A stretch of 64,000 nt of DNA from Pseudomonas sp. B28(2017) (lineage in GTDB: Bacteria; Pseudomonadota; Gammaproteobacteria; Pseudomonadales; Pseudomonadaceae): NCBI RefSeq assembly GCF_002113025.1, contig NZ_NEJH01000009.1:124001-188000 (forward strand). The letters are read 5' to 3'. The notes beneath the pieces were generated by a model that saw only the letters and a program-made list of their open reading frames with translations, did no database searches and was not told the DNA's origin. Shown here piece after piece: positions 1 through 8,144 of the stretch (the stretch's first letter is position 1; the number at the start of each line of letters is the position of its first letter). Both the position numbers and the translations under genes were made by a program.

Positions 1-1
1 C

Positions 2-943
2 ATCTGGGTGCGCTCGCCTGCGCCGAATGCATTGCCGATGATCCTGACCCACGGTTGGCCAGGCTCGGTGCTGGAGTTCATCAAGGTGGTCGGCCCACTC
101 ACCGATCCGGCCACTCATGGGGGCAATGGCGCAGATGCTTTCGACGTGGTGATTCCATCTATTCCTGGCTACGGCTTTTCCGGCAAACCGACTGAGCCCG
201 GGTGGGACCCGGACCATGTGGCCCGGATCTGGGGGCAATTGATGCAGCGACTGGGGTACAGCCGCTACGTCGCCCAAGGTGGCGACTGGGGTGGCCCCAT
301 CACGAGCGCCATGGCGCGTCAGTCATTACCCGGGTTACTGGGCATTCACCTCAACTTGCCGGCGACGGTGCCGCCGGAGGCAACCGCCGCACTCGCTGCC
401 GGAGGTCCTGCGCCTGCCGGGTATTCCGAGCAGGAACGCGCGACCTACGACGCGCTGGCCGCCTCCATCAAACAGGGAAACCTGGCCTACAGCGCGATGA
501 TGGCTGCGCGGCCGCAATTGATTGGCTACGGCGTAACGGATTCCCCGGCATTCCTCGCGGCGTTCATGCTGGGTCACCCCGGATTTGCCAAGTGGACCTA
601 TGGCGCCGACCCACAGCAATCGCCAGGCAAGGATGAGGTGCTGGACGACATCACGTTGTACTGGTTGACGAACAGCGGCGCCTCGACCAGCCGGCTCTAT
701 TGGGAAAACAAGGGCCGCAGCCCGCTTTTTTCTGCGGCACAAAAGACCGGCGACATCACACTGCCGGTGGCCGTCACGGTGTTCCCCGATGACGTCTATT
801 TTCCGCCGGAGAGCTGGGCCCGACGCGCCTATCGCAACCTGATCTACTTCCATCAGGCGGCCAAGGGCGGCCATTTCGCAGCATGGGAACAGCCGGAGCT
901 GTTTACCGAAGAGCTGCGCACGGCGTTTCGGCCGCTGCGCTGA
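2..943 (+). CDS. Epoxide hydrolase-like alpha/beta hydrolase, 5' end outside window
   Basis: The reading frame is open to the left edge, so the N-terminus (probably the EHN domain with the first oxyanion-hole residues) is missing. The visible 313 codons begin within the conserved segment before LTHGWPGS, which is the HGxP oxyanion motif of epoxide hydrolases. The nucleophile elbow GGDWGG gives the catalytic Asp. Near the C-terminus KGGHFAAWEQPE supplies the catalytic His. The family opens epoxides to diols, or acts on related substrates, in the cytoplasm. The gene ends 20 nt before a convergent gene. Family assignment is firm. The natural substrate cannot be read from the sequence, and some members of the family act as juvenile-hormone-type or limonene-type hydrolases. 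Confidence 0.85.
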   Translation: MWVRSPAPNALPMILTHGWPGSVLEFIKVVGPLTDPATHGGNGADAFDVVIPSIPGYGFSGKPTEPGWDPDHVARIWGQLMQRLGYSRYVAQGGDWGGPITSAMARQSLPGLLGIHLNLPATVPPEATAALAAGGPAPAGYSEQERATYDALAASIKQGNLAYSAMMAARPQLIGYGVTDSPAFLAAFMLGHPGFAKWTYGADPQQSPGKDEVLDDITLYWLTNSGASTSRLYWENKGRSPLFSAAQKTGDITLPVAVTVFPDDVYFPPESWARRAYRNLIYFHQAAKGGHFAAWEQPELFTEELRTAFRPLR

Positions 944-962
944 ACCACCGGCCGGCTTCGCA

Positions 963-1979
963 TCAATTGGGGTCGAGCAACCCGCCACTCCAGTTGCGCG
1001 ACACCCGGCTGCCGGTGAATTTCGCCACGCCCATGCCCTGGGATATCAGGCGGTCGCGATAGCGCGTCACCAGGCGCCCCGCTTGCTCGGCGTGCAGCAC
1101 CACTTCGGAGGATGGGTCGCCCGGGGTCCTGAGAATCCGTGCAAAGCGCTGCCCTTCTTCGACGAAATCCCCCAGCTCTTTTTCGAAGATCAGCACGCCG
1201 GGTTGCGGCGCGATGATGGTTTCCATGTGACCCATTTCCACCGCCTCGACAGGCCAGTCGGCAGGCGCCACTGACTCATCGATGACGCCACAACTGCACA
1301 GCCAGTTGTACAGCCCTTCGGCATCCGATTGCGCGAAACGGTCGCTGACATCGCCCTGCCCGCGCAGCTCCAGTGTTGCCGCCATGCGCTGCCCGGTGAC
1401 GCCTTCGTGCAACCACGGGGCAATGATGGTCTCTTCGAAGGAGCCATCGCCGCCGTCATCCCAGATGATCGCGACATCCATCTTCATCGCCGCCGCCAGT
1501 TCACGGCCACGGGGCCAGAAACTGCGGTGCACGTAGAGGTATGGCAAAGCCTCGTCATCGGTGTGCAGGTCGAGCATCACATCGGCCGGGGCGGCCAGTT
1601 GCACCAGTTGTTTCTGCCATTGCTGGACGCAGGTCGACGGTCGCTCCATGGCCGCCGACTGGTCGAACGCGCGATTGAAGTTATGCCCGGTGGCGTCATG
1701 GAAACGCCCGAGAATCCGCCCTTGGCGAAACTGCCCGATGCCCAGCGGATTGGCCTGCGGTACGACGGTGATGTTGCCTTTGAGCCGGCCTTGGGTCTCG
1801 ACGACCTGAAGCCGTTGCATCAGCAGGTGCAGGACCAGCATCCCGGCGATTTCATCGGCGTGCACGCCGGCCTGCAGGTGCACGTTCGGCCCGCTGCCAT
1901 CGCCGGCATAACGCCAGGCGCCGACCTGCACGGCATCACCATTGTTGTTGCGAACACTGAATGAAATATCCTGCGGCAT
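963..1979 (-). CDS. Succinylglutamate desuccinylase/aspartoacylase family protein (M14-like zinc deacylase)
   Basis: This 338-residue protein carries the family's zinc motif H40-x-x-E43 (GVHADE) and a third ligand His139 in MLDLHTDD. A candidate catalytic Glu lies in TLELRG, and a small C-terminal beta domain follows, as in AstE/AspA-type enzymes. Such enzymes cleave an N-acyl group from an amino acid in the cytoplasm. The start is supported by the GGGAGG ribosome site about 10 nt upstream. It is divergent from the TetR-like gene, and a palindromic operator (2040-2055) lies between them. The same operator precedes the amino-acid ABC transporter/aminotransferase operon at 3.6-8.0 kb. I infer that it deacylates an imported N-acyl amino acid before transamination. 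The exact substrate is unknown. Ectoine-type DoeB was considered, but the accompanying genes do not match. Confidence 0.8.
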   Translation of the reverse strand: MPQDISFSVRNNNGDAVQVGAWRYAGDGSGPNVHLQAGVHADEIAGMLVLHLLMQRLQVVETQGRLKGNITVVPQANPLGIGQFRQGRILGRFHDATGHNFNRAFDQSAAMERPSTCVQQWQKQLVQLAAPADVMLDLHTDDEALPYLYVHRSFWPRGRELAAAMKMDVAIIWDDGGDGSFEETIIAPWLHEGVTGQRMAATLELRGQGDVSDRFAQSDAEGLYNWLCSCGVIDESVAPADWPVEAVEMGHMETIIAPQPGVLIFEKELGDFVEEGQRFARILRTPGDPSSEVVLHAEQAGRLVTRYRDRLISQGMGVAKFTGSRVSRNWSGGLLDPN

Positions 1980-2039
1980 TGGCTTTCCCTCCCGTCATGA
2001 ACGTTGAAAACGTTGTATCGCTGCTGTCGAGGCTGGTGA

Positions 2040-2055
2040 TTGAACAGACGTTCAA
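2040..2055. promoter_or_regulatory. Palindromic TetR/BetI-type operator in divergent promoter
   Basis: TTGAAC-AGAC-GTTCAA is an inverted repeat with 6-bp arms and a 4-bp spacer. It lies 61 nt before the aspartoacylase-like ATG and 40 nt before the regulator GTG, where a repressor would block both promoters. A 14/16 identical copy lies at 8064-8079, upstream of the transport operon. Function as a binding site is inferred from position and symmetry. Confidence 0.6.
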
Positions 2056-2094
2056 CTAAGCTCGGCAACGTGGAACCCATCCAAGGACAGCCTC

Positions 2095-2730
2095 GTGACA
2101 ACCGATGCCCCGAAAAACCGCCGCGCTGAACCCGATGACCGCCGCGAAATGCTGGTCGCCGCCACCCTGCGCTGCCTGGGCCGCGACGGTCACGCCGGGA
2201 TATCCGTGCGCCGCATTGCCACCGAGGCCGGGGTGTCCGTGGGTTTGCTCAACCATCACTTCGGCAGCATCGAGGCCCTGATCGCGGAAACCTACTAGCG
2301 GCTCGCGAGCGAACTGACCACGGCCCTGCAGCAGGAAATCGAGCAGGCCGAAACACCCGCGCAAAAGATCGATGCCTTTCTGGTCGGCTCGTTCTCGCCC
2401 AGGGTCATGGACCCGAAACTGCTCGGTGTGTGGGTGGTGTTCTGGAGCCTGATCCGCCACTCCGATCACGTCAGCCAGTCCCACGAAAAAAGCTACCGCG
2501 CCTACCTTGATCTGATCCGCCAGTTGCTCGACGGGCTGGCGGCCAGCGAAGGCTTCGTGATTCACGACACCCGTCTGGCGGCCATCGGCTTATCGGCGAT
2601 GCTCGACGGTCTCTGGCTCGAGTGGTGCCTCAACCCCGAGACCTTCAGCGCCGCCAACGGGCTCCATATCTGCCGTTGCTGGATAAAGGGGCTGCGTCAC
2701 GGAGCATTCGGCACCGACGACGTCCTGTGA
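2095..2730 (+). pseudogene. TetR/BetI-like transcriptional repressor interrupted by an in-frame TAG
   Basis: A GTG start preceded by AAGGA opens a TetR-type helix-turn-helix domain. It contains ISVRRIATEAGVSVG and LLNHHFGS, the usual recognition helix pattern. Codon 68 (2296-2298) is TAG. The same frame then continues without another stop to 2730, through residues typical of a BetI-like C-terminal domain (SAMLDGLWLEWCL). Without the TAG the product would be 211 residues, a normal TetR length. The broken position follows EALIAETY, where relatives usually have a glutamine or similar residue, so a CAG to TAG transition is the simplest explanation. The regulator would be lost unless the stop is suppressed or is a sequencing error. 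The 3' end overlaps the convergent EamA gene by 141 nt. Confidence 0.8.
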
Positions 2731-3594
2731 CGAATGCCGGCCGAAGATCATCGCCAGGGTGCCACTGACGGCGATCAGCCCGGCACCGATCATCAGCGAC
2801 GTATCCATCAGCGTGCCCCAGACCAGGCTCGACAGCGCAAACGCCCAGATCAGCCCGGTGTATTCGAACGGCGCGAGCAAGGTCGCGGTGGCGCGGCGGA
2901 AACTGGCGAACAACAGGAACTGGCCGATGCCACCCACCAGTCCGGCGCCGAGCATCCCCAGCCAGGCGGGCGTCGGCGACGGCGTGTGAGTCCATGGCAA
3001 CGCGACCGTCATGCACATCACGAACACCACGTTGGTGATCAGCATCTGCTCCAGCACTGACGTCTGCTCATCCACCTGGCGCAACTGGATGTAGGTGAAC
3101 GCCCAGCACATCGCCGCCAGCAGGGTCAGGACGATCGGCAACGGGTCGGTCATGTTGTCAGGGCGACAGGCAATGACCACCCCGACAAAACCGACGATCA
3201 GGCTGAACCACTGCCAGCCGCTGGCACGCTCCTTGAGAATCACCGCCGCCAGCACCGTGACCATGATCGGCGCGGAAAAATACAGGGTGGTCATCTCGGC
3301 CAGGGTCAGGTCCCTGGCCGCCGTGTAGTACAGCACCCAAGCCACGATCGAGAGCAAACCGCGCACCACCAGCAAGCGCCGGCTCGGCGAGTGCCAGGCC
3401 CGCTGAATCAGACGCAGGCGCCCGGCCAGCAACACCGCGGCGACCACCACCAGGCTGCGCCAGAACAGGATGGTCACCACAGAATAATCGGCCACCAACC
3501 ATTTGATGACCGCATCCTGCAAGGCCAGGAACGCGTAGCCCAGGGTGCACAGGCCAATGCCCTGCAGCGAACGGTCGACCGTTGGCGAACTCAT
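2590..3594 (-). CDS. EamA/DMT-family membrane transporter
   Basis: This 334-residue protein has about ten hydrophobic segments in two EamA repeats, as in RhtA/YdcZ-type metabolite exporters and some importers. Its ATG shares one base with the stop codon of the upstream permease (TGATG), so it is translationally coupled as the last gene of the ABC transporter operon. The last membrane segment ends near residue 284. The remaining hydrophilic tail of about 50 residues is encoded antisense to the end of the TetR-like gene and is longer than usual. The tail may be an extension created by loss of an earlier stop. Its role is probably export of a product, or uptake parallel to the ABC system. Confidence 0.8.
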   Translation of the reverse strand: MSSPTVDRSLQGIGLCTLGYAFLALQDAVIKWLVADYSVVTILFWRSLVVVAAVLLAGRLRLIQRAWHSPSRRLLVVRGLLSIVAWVLYYTAARDLTLAEMTTLYFSAPIMVTVLAAVILKERASGWQWFSLIVGFVGVVIACRPDNMTDPLPIVLTLLAAMCWAFTYIQLRQVDEQTSVLEQMLITNVVFVMCMTVALPWTHTPSPTPAWLGMLGAGLVGGIGQFLLFASFRRATATLLAPFEYTGLIWAFALSSLVWGTLMDTSLMIGAGLIAVSGTLAMIFGRHSSQDVVGAECSVTQPLYPATADMEPVGGAEGLGVEAPLEPETVEHRR

Positions 3595-4292
3595 CAGGCT
3601 GACCTGCGCACGGGCGTCCCGCGCCGCTCGGCAAAGGCAAACAGCGCTTCGATCAGGAACGTCAGGCAGACGTACACACCGGCCACCAGCAACAAGGGTT
3701 CGTACACCTGCAGGGTTTGTGCGCGGACCACGTTGGCGGCGCCGAGCAGATCGATCACGGCGATGGTCGAGGCCAGCGCCGTGGACTTGAGCAGCATCAC
3801 GGTTTCCCCGGCCAGGGTCGGCAACAACAGGCGCATCGCCCGGGGCAAGCGCACCCGCAGCAAGGACTGGCGCGCGGTCATGCCAAACGCCGAGGCCGCT
3901 TCCATTTCGCCCTTCGGCACCGCCAGCAGGCCACCGCGAATCACTTCGCCGACATAAGCCCCGACCGATACCACCAGGGCGAACACGATGTACCAGTAGC
4001 CGTCGCGCAGGTATGGCCAGAGGAAACTGCCGCGAATCAGCGGGAACTGGGCAAACAGGCTGCCCAGGCCGTAGTAGAAAATGTAGATCTGGATCAGCAA
4101 CGGCGTGCCGCGGGTCACGCTGGTGTAGAACAGGCTGACCTTGGCGATCACCTTGTTTTTCGAGATCCGCGCCAGCGCCACCAGGATTGCCAGGACAAAA
4201 CCGAACACACTGGAGATCAACAGGATCGCGAGGGTGGTTTGCAGCCCCCGGCCCAACAGTGCCGCGTATTCAACTATCCACGCTGGAATCAT
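3594..4292 (-). CDS. Polar amino-acid ABC transporter permease (HisM/HisQ type)
   Basis: This 232-residue inner-membrane protein has about five membrane segments and the EAA loop of polar-amino-acid permeases (EMEAASAFGMTARQSLLRVRLP), the contact for the ATPase. It also has the family's N-terminal segment LQTTLAILLISSVFGFVLA. It is encoded 18 nt after the second permease, so the two should form the HisQM-like heterodimer. They would work with the HisJ-like binding protein (5175-5957) and the ATPase domain of the fusion protein (5985-7988). Substrate class: basic or polar amino acids or derivatives, judged from the binding protein. Confidence 0.9.
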   Translation of the reverse strand: MIPAWIVEYAALLGRGLQTTLAILLISSVFGFVLAILVALARISKNKVIAKVSLFYTSVTRGTPLLIQIYIFYYGLGSLFAQFPLIRGSFLWPYLRDGYWYIVFALVVSVGAYVGEVIRGGLLAVPKGEMEAASAFGMTARQSLLRVRLPRAMRLLLPTLAGETVMLLKSTALASTIAVIDLLGAANVVRAQTLQVYEPLLLVAGVYVCLTFLIEALFAFAERRGTPVRRSA

Positions 4293-4310
4293 TTCATTCT
4301 CTCTGCCGGT

Positions 4311-5024
4311 TCAGTCAACAAGAGGCATCCAGCGACGAATGCGTCGCTCCAACCGTCCCGAAAGATAGTTCGACGCCATCGTCACCGCGTAATACAACGC
4401 GGCAGCAGTGAGGTAGAACAACAGATAGTGGCGCGTCGACCCCGCGCCTTGCTTGGCGGTGTACAGCAGCTCGTTGGTGCCGACCACGCTGATCAGCGCA
4501 CTGTCCTTGATCAGGTTGATCCACAGGTTGGCCATCCCGGCCATGGCATAAGGTGCCATGATCGGCAGCGTGACCCGACGGAACAGACCGAAACCGTTCA
4601 GGCCGAACGCCTTGGCCGCTTCGATCTGGCCGAAGGGGATCGCCTGGATCGCCGCGCGGAAAATTTCCGAGGCGTAGGCGCCCTGCACCAGCCCCAGCAC
4701 CACGATGGCTGCCAGCGGACCGCTGACATTCACCACGCCGTAGCCAAGTCGGAGCATCAGCGAATTGAGGAGCATGGAGCCGACGTAGTACAGCAACAGA
4801 ATCAACAGCAACTCCGGAACCGCCCGAAACAACGTGGTGTAGCCGCGCATCAGAGCTGCAATCGGCTTCGGCGCGCCAAGCTTGAGGCACGCCACCACCA
4901 GCCCGATGGCCAGCCCGAGCACAAAGGCCCCGGCGGAAATCTGCAGGGTCATCCAGAGCCCCTTCAACAGCGCACTGCCCCATCCCTGTTCGGTGAAATT
5001 GATCAGATCGAACATTGCCGGCAT
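4311..5024 (-). CDS. Polar amino-acid ABC transporter permease (HisQ/HisM type)
   Basis: This is the second permease of the transporter, 237 residues. I place the start at the ATG giving MPAMFDL because GGAG lies 6 nt before it. An upstream in-frame ATG (5048) has no comparable site. The EAA loop is IEAAKAFGLNGFGLFRRVTLP. The GSALLKGLWMTLQISAG segment at the N-terminus is typical of HisQ-type subunits. It partners with the permease at 3594-4292. A REPIN sits between this gene and the upstream binding-protein gene, which may reduce or process the message at that point. Confidence 0.9.
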   Translation of the reverse strand: MPAMFDLINFTEQGWGSALLKGLWMTLQISAGAFVLGLAIGLVVACLKLGAPKPIAALMRGYTTLFRAVPELLLILLLYYVGSMLLNSLMLRLGYGVVNVSGPLAAIVVLGLVQGAYASEIFRAAIQAIPFGQIEAAKAFGLNGFGLFRRVTLPIMAPYAMAGMANLWINLIKDSALISVVGTNELLYTAKQGAGSTRHYLLFYLTAAALYYAVTMASNYLSGRLERRIRRWMPLVD

Positions 5025-5054
5025 TTCGTTCTCCAGTAAAAACACCACCGGACC

Positions 5055-5156
5055 TTGTAGGAGCGAGCCTGCTCGCGAAAAACGTCAACAATGACGCGGT
5101 CACTCAGAAGCACCGCGGCGCACTGGCGTCCATTGCGAGCAAGCTCGCTCCTACAG
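5055..5156. repeat. REPIN (inverted REP pair)
   Basis: Two REP units face each other: TTGTAGGAGCGAGCCTGCTCGCG and, about 55 nt later, the inverse GCGAGCAAGCTCGCTCCTACA. This is the common Pseudomonas REPIN arrangement. It lies inside the ABC operon between the binding-protein and permease genes, where it can form strong hairpins in the transcript. Confidence 0.9.
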
Positions 5157-5174
5157 GGGATTGCGTTCAGTTCA

Positions 5175-5957
5175 TCAGAACGCAGGTTTCACACTGGTGC
5201 CGAAGTAGCTTTGGGAGAGGTCGTCGTAGTCCTTGCTCGCCAGCAATTGCTGGATGGCCTTGTCGAGCCTGGCCTTGAGTTCGGTGTCGTCCTTGCGCAA
5301 GCCGGCCCCCACGCCTTTACCGAAGATCGGGTCATAAGGCACGTTGCCGAGGTAGGCCAGGTCCTTGGCATCCGGGGTCTTGACGAACGCGGCCATGGCG
5401 GTGCCATCGGCCATCATCAGGTCGATGCGGCCGGCAATCAGGTCGGCGTTGGCCGAGTCCTGGGTGTCGTAGTACTTAACGTCGGCGATTTTTTCGTAGT
5501 AGGTCTTCAGGTAACTGGCGCTCACGGTCGAGTTCTGCACGCCGATGATCTTGCCCTTGAGGTCATCCGGGTACTTCTTCACCGACGACTCTTTCGGGCC
5601 GACGACGGCAATCGCCGAATCGTAGTAGGCCTTGCTGAAGGCGATCTGTTTTTCGCGTTCTTCGGTCACCGACATCGAGGAAAAAATCACGTCGATCTTC
5701 TTCGCCAGCAGCGACGGAATGATGCCGTCCCACGCCACTTCCTTGATCTCGCAATCGGCTTTCATTTCGCTGCACAGCTTATGGATCAGGTCGACTTCAA
5801 AACCCTTCCATTCACCGTTGGCCTGCTTCTCTGTGTACGGCGGATAGGGTTCGGCTGCCACCGCGAACCTGATCGGCTGCGCCTGTGCCGCACTCATGCC
5901 GGCCAGCAATACACAGGCCGCACCGGTCAACCAGTTTGCAAAACGTCGATTTCCCAT
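5175..5957 (-). CDS. Periplasmic polar amino-acid-binding protein (HisJ/ArgT-like)
   Basis: This 260-residue protein has a cleavable Sec signal peptide ending near SAAQAQ. The mature part shows the family-3 solute-binding signature: YPPYTE, GFEVDLIHKLC, VAWDGIIPSLLAKKIDVI, SMSVTEER. Two Cys separated by six residues (CSEMKADC) match the disulfide of lysine/arginine/ornithine- and histidine-binding proteins. That favours a basic amino acid or its derivative. The protein delivers ligand to the permeases 4311-5024 and 3594-4292. Its gene follows the aminotransferase-ATPase fusion by 27 nt. Confidence 0.9.
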   Translation of the reverse strand: MGNRRFANWLTGAACVLLAGMSAAQAQPIRFAVAAEPYPPYTEKQANGEWKGFEVDLIHKLCSEMKADCEIKEVAWDGIIPSLLAKKIDVIFSSMSVTEEREKQIAFSKAYYDSAIAVVGPKESSVKKYPDDLKGKIIGVQNSTVSASYLKTYYEKIADVKYYDTQDSANADLIAGRIDLMMADGTAMAAFVKTPDAKDLAYLGNVPYDPIFGKGVGAGLRKDDTELKARLDKAIQQLLASKDYDDLSQSYFGTSVKPAF

Positions 5958-5984
5958 GTTGTTTTCCCGTCTTTTTATGATGAG

Positions 5985-7988
5985 TTAGCGAGTCTGATGA
6001 GCATTGACGAATTGTCGGCAACGCTCGCTGCGTGGGTGTACGAACACTTCGTCCGGCGAACCGGTTTCCTCGATCAGCCCTTGATGCAGGAAGGCGACTT
6101 TGGAAGAGACATCGCGTGCGAACGCCATTTCATGAGTCACGAGGATCATGGTCCGGCCTTCTTCGGCGAGGGAGCGGATCACCCGCAGCACTTCCCCGAC
6201 CAGCTCCGGGTCGAGTGCCGAGGTGGGTTCATCGAACAGCATGACCTTGGGCCGCATGGCCAGGGCCCGGGCGATGGCCACCCGTTGTTGCTGTCCCCCG
6301 GAGAGAAACGCCGGGTACTCGTTGCGCTTGGCCGCCAGCCCGACGCGTTCGAGCAGGGCTTCGGCCCGTTCCGTGGCCTCCGCACGGCTTTCACGCAGGA
6401 CCTGGGTCGGCGCTTCGATGAGGTTCTCCAGCACCGTGCGATGGGGCCAGAGGTTGAAGTTCTGGAACACCATGCCCAGGCTGGACCTTATGCGCACCAG
6501 CTGTTTGGCGTCCGACACCAGCGGTGCGCCGGGACGATTCTGGTTGAGGTGAATGCTTTCGCCATCGACCAGGATGCGTCCCTGGTCCGGCACTTCGAGC
6601 ATGTTGATGCAGCGCAGCAAGGTACTTTTGCCCGAGCCGCTGGCACCGATCAGGGAGATCACTTCACCCTCGCGGGCGGTCAGGGAAACGCCCTTGAGCA
6701 CTTCGATATTGCCGAAGCGTTTGTGCAGGCGATCGACCTCGATCATCGTCTTGGCCGCGGCAGGTTCGACGGTTGCGGTACTGGTCACCGTGCCGATCAC
6801 CGGTCTCGGCGCTTCGCCGTCGAGCACCCGCACAAAATCGCGAATGCGCCGGCAGGCCTGGGCCAGTCGCTCTTCACTCAGGGTGAACGAAAGCCGTACA
6901 AACCCCTGGGCCGGCTCACCGAACGCCGCCGCATCCAGCACCGAGACACCGGCTTCGCGCAGCAGGCGCCAGGCGAATTCCAGCGACGTCAGGCCGGTGC
7001 CACGCACGTCCACCAGCACGAACATGCCGGCATCGGGGTTGAGCACGCTGATGCCCGGGCAATCGGCCAGGCCGGACACCACCAGATCGCGGCGCCGACG
7101 ATAGATCTCGCGCATGCCGTGGGTGACTTCATCAAAGGACTGCACGGCCTTGAGCGCTGCTTCCATGACAAACCCGGGCAGGCCGTACAGCATGCTCAGC
7201 ACCAGGGTTTCGACATGATTGACCAGGGCTTCGTTGGCCACGACCCAGCCGATGCGCCAACCGGTCATGGCATGGGATTTCGACAGGCTGCCGATCACCA
7301 CGCAGCGCTCGGCCATGCCCGGCAACGCCGCCAGGCAGAGGTGTTCGCGCTCGTAGGCGAGGCTCTCGTAGACCTCGTCGACCACCACCCACAGGTCATG
7401 GGCGATGGCGAGGTCGGCGATGGCTTGCAGCTCTTCGCGGCCCAGCACCACGCCAGTGGGATTGTTCGGGTTGGAGAAGAAAATTGCCCGGGTACGTGGG
7501 GTAATCGCCTTGGCCAACACGGCGGCATCGAGGCGAAAACCCGAGTCCGCCGCACAGGGCACCCGCACCAGCGTGGCGCCGGACGCCTTGAGCGTCGCTT
7601 CGTAGGTCACGTACATCGGATCGAAGGCGATCACTTCGTCGCCGGCACCGAGCAGGCACATCGAGGTGGCAAACAAGGCGTTCTGCGCACCTGCCGTCAG
7701 AATGACGTTCGACGCCTGCAGTTCGCGGTCGCTCAGTTGGCTGTAGCGGCCGGCGATGGCCTCGCGCAAGGCCTCGCGGCCAGCGATTTCGGTGTAGTGG
7801 GTATCCCCTTCGCGCAAGGCGTGGATGGCGGCGTCGGTAATGAAATCGGGGGTGGGGAAATCCGGGTCACCGACGCTGAGGATGATCACGTCCTCTCCGT
7901 TGCGCTGTGCCGCATTGGCCGCGTAGTGAATATCCCAGGCGGCAACGCCCTGGCCACTGATCCGCTCAACAAAGGGTGAAAACCGCAT
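5985..7988 (-). CDS. Class I/II PLP aminotransferase fused to an amino-acid ABC transporter ATPase
   Basis: This is one uninterrupted 667-codon frame with two complete enzymes. Residues 1-390 are a fold-type I aminotransferase: SNPNNPTG at 172-179, Asp204 in VVVDEVY, PLP lysine Lys237 in SLSKSHAMTGWR, and Arg365 in FVRLSF for the substrate carboxylate. A Pro/Ala/Thr-rich linker covers about 391-414. Residues 415-667 are a full-length HisP/GlnQ-type ATPase: Walker A GASGSGKST at 448-456, Q-loop MVFQNF, signature LSGGQ 562-566, Walker B VMLFDEP. Standing alone, either half would be of normal length for its family. The ribosome site GAGG lies 7 nt before the ATG. It heads the operon with its binding protein and permeases. 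It may transaminate the imported amino acid at the membrane, coupling uptake to use; that link is inferred. Confidence 0.9.
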   Translation of the reverse strand: MRFSPFVERISGQGVAAWDIHYAANAAQRNGEDVIILSVGDPDFPTPDFITDAAIHALREGDTHYTEIAGREALREAIAGRYSQLSDRELQASNVILTAGAQNALFATSMCLLGAGDEVIAFDPMYVTYEATLKASGATLVRVPCAADSGFRLDAAVLAKAITPRTRAIFFSNPNNPTGVVLGREELQAIADLAIAHDLWVVVDEVYESLAYEREHLCLAALPGMAERCVVIGSLSKSHAMTGWRIGWVVANEALVNHVETLVLSMLYGLPGFVMEAALKAVQSFDEVTHGMREIYRRRRDLVVSGLADCPGISVLNPDAGMFVLVDVRGTGLTSLEFAWRLLREAGVSVLDAAAFGEPAQGFVRLSFTLSEERLAQACRRIRDFVRVLDGEAPRPVIGTVTSTATVEPAAAKTMIEVDRLHKRFGNIEVLKGVSLTAREGEVISLIGASGSGKSTLLRCINMLEVPDQGRILVDGESIHLNQNRPGAPLVSDAKQLVRIRSSLGMVFQNFNLWPHRTVLENLIEAPTQVLRESRAEATERAEALLERVGLAAKRNEYPAFLSGGQQQRVAIARALAMRPKVMLFDEPTSALDPELVGEVLRVIRSLAEEGRTMILVTHEMAFARDVSSKVAFLHQGLIEETGSPDEVFVHPRSERCRQFVNAHQTR

Positions 7989-8063
7989 GCCAGTGCCTCG
8001 TTCGAGTTGAAGAAACGCAAGCCCGCAACCAGCCGGGGGAAGGTGACCCCAACATAGTCGAGA

Positions 8064-8079
8064 CTGAACAGTCGTTCAA
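8064..8079. promoter_or_regulatory. Second copy of the TetR/BetI-type operator
   Basis: CTGAACAGTCGTTCAA matches the site at 2040-2055 in 14 of 16 positions and keeps the TGAAC/GTTCA arms. It lies 76 nt upstream of the fusion gene's ATG. Two matching sites 6 kb apart tie the aspartoacylase-like gene and the ABC/aminotransferase operon into one regulon, presumably of the regulator at 2095-2730. Confidence 0.55.
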
Positions 8080-8144
8080 CAGAAAACTCGTGAGGCTTCG
8101 CGTTCAGCGCAAACAGGTCGTTTTCACGACAGTCGCGCCGTTTT

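Noticed and set aside
5091..7979. 962-codon plus-strand frame opposite the aminotransferase-ATPase gene
   Set aside because: It lacks recognisable domains and is the antisense shadow of a gene with complete motifs; long open antisense frames are common in high-GC DNA.
963..7988. Ectoine degradation locus
   Set aside because: An aspartoacylase-like enzyme and aminotransferase occur, but the hydrolase DoeA, class-III aminotransferase and EhuABCD-type proteins are absent.
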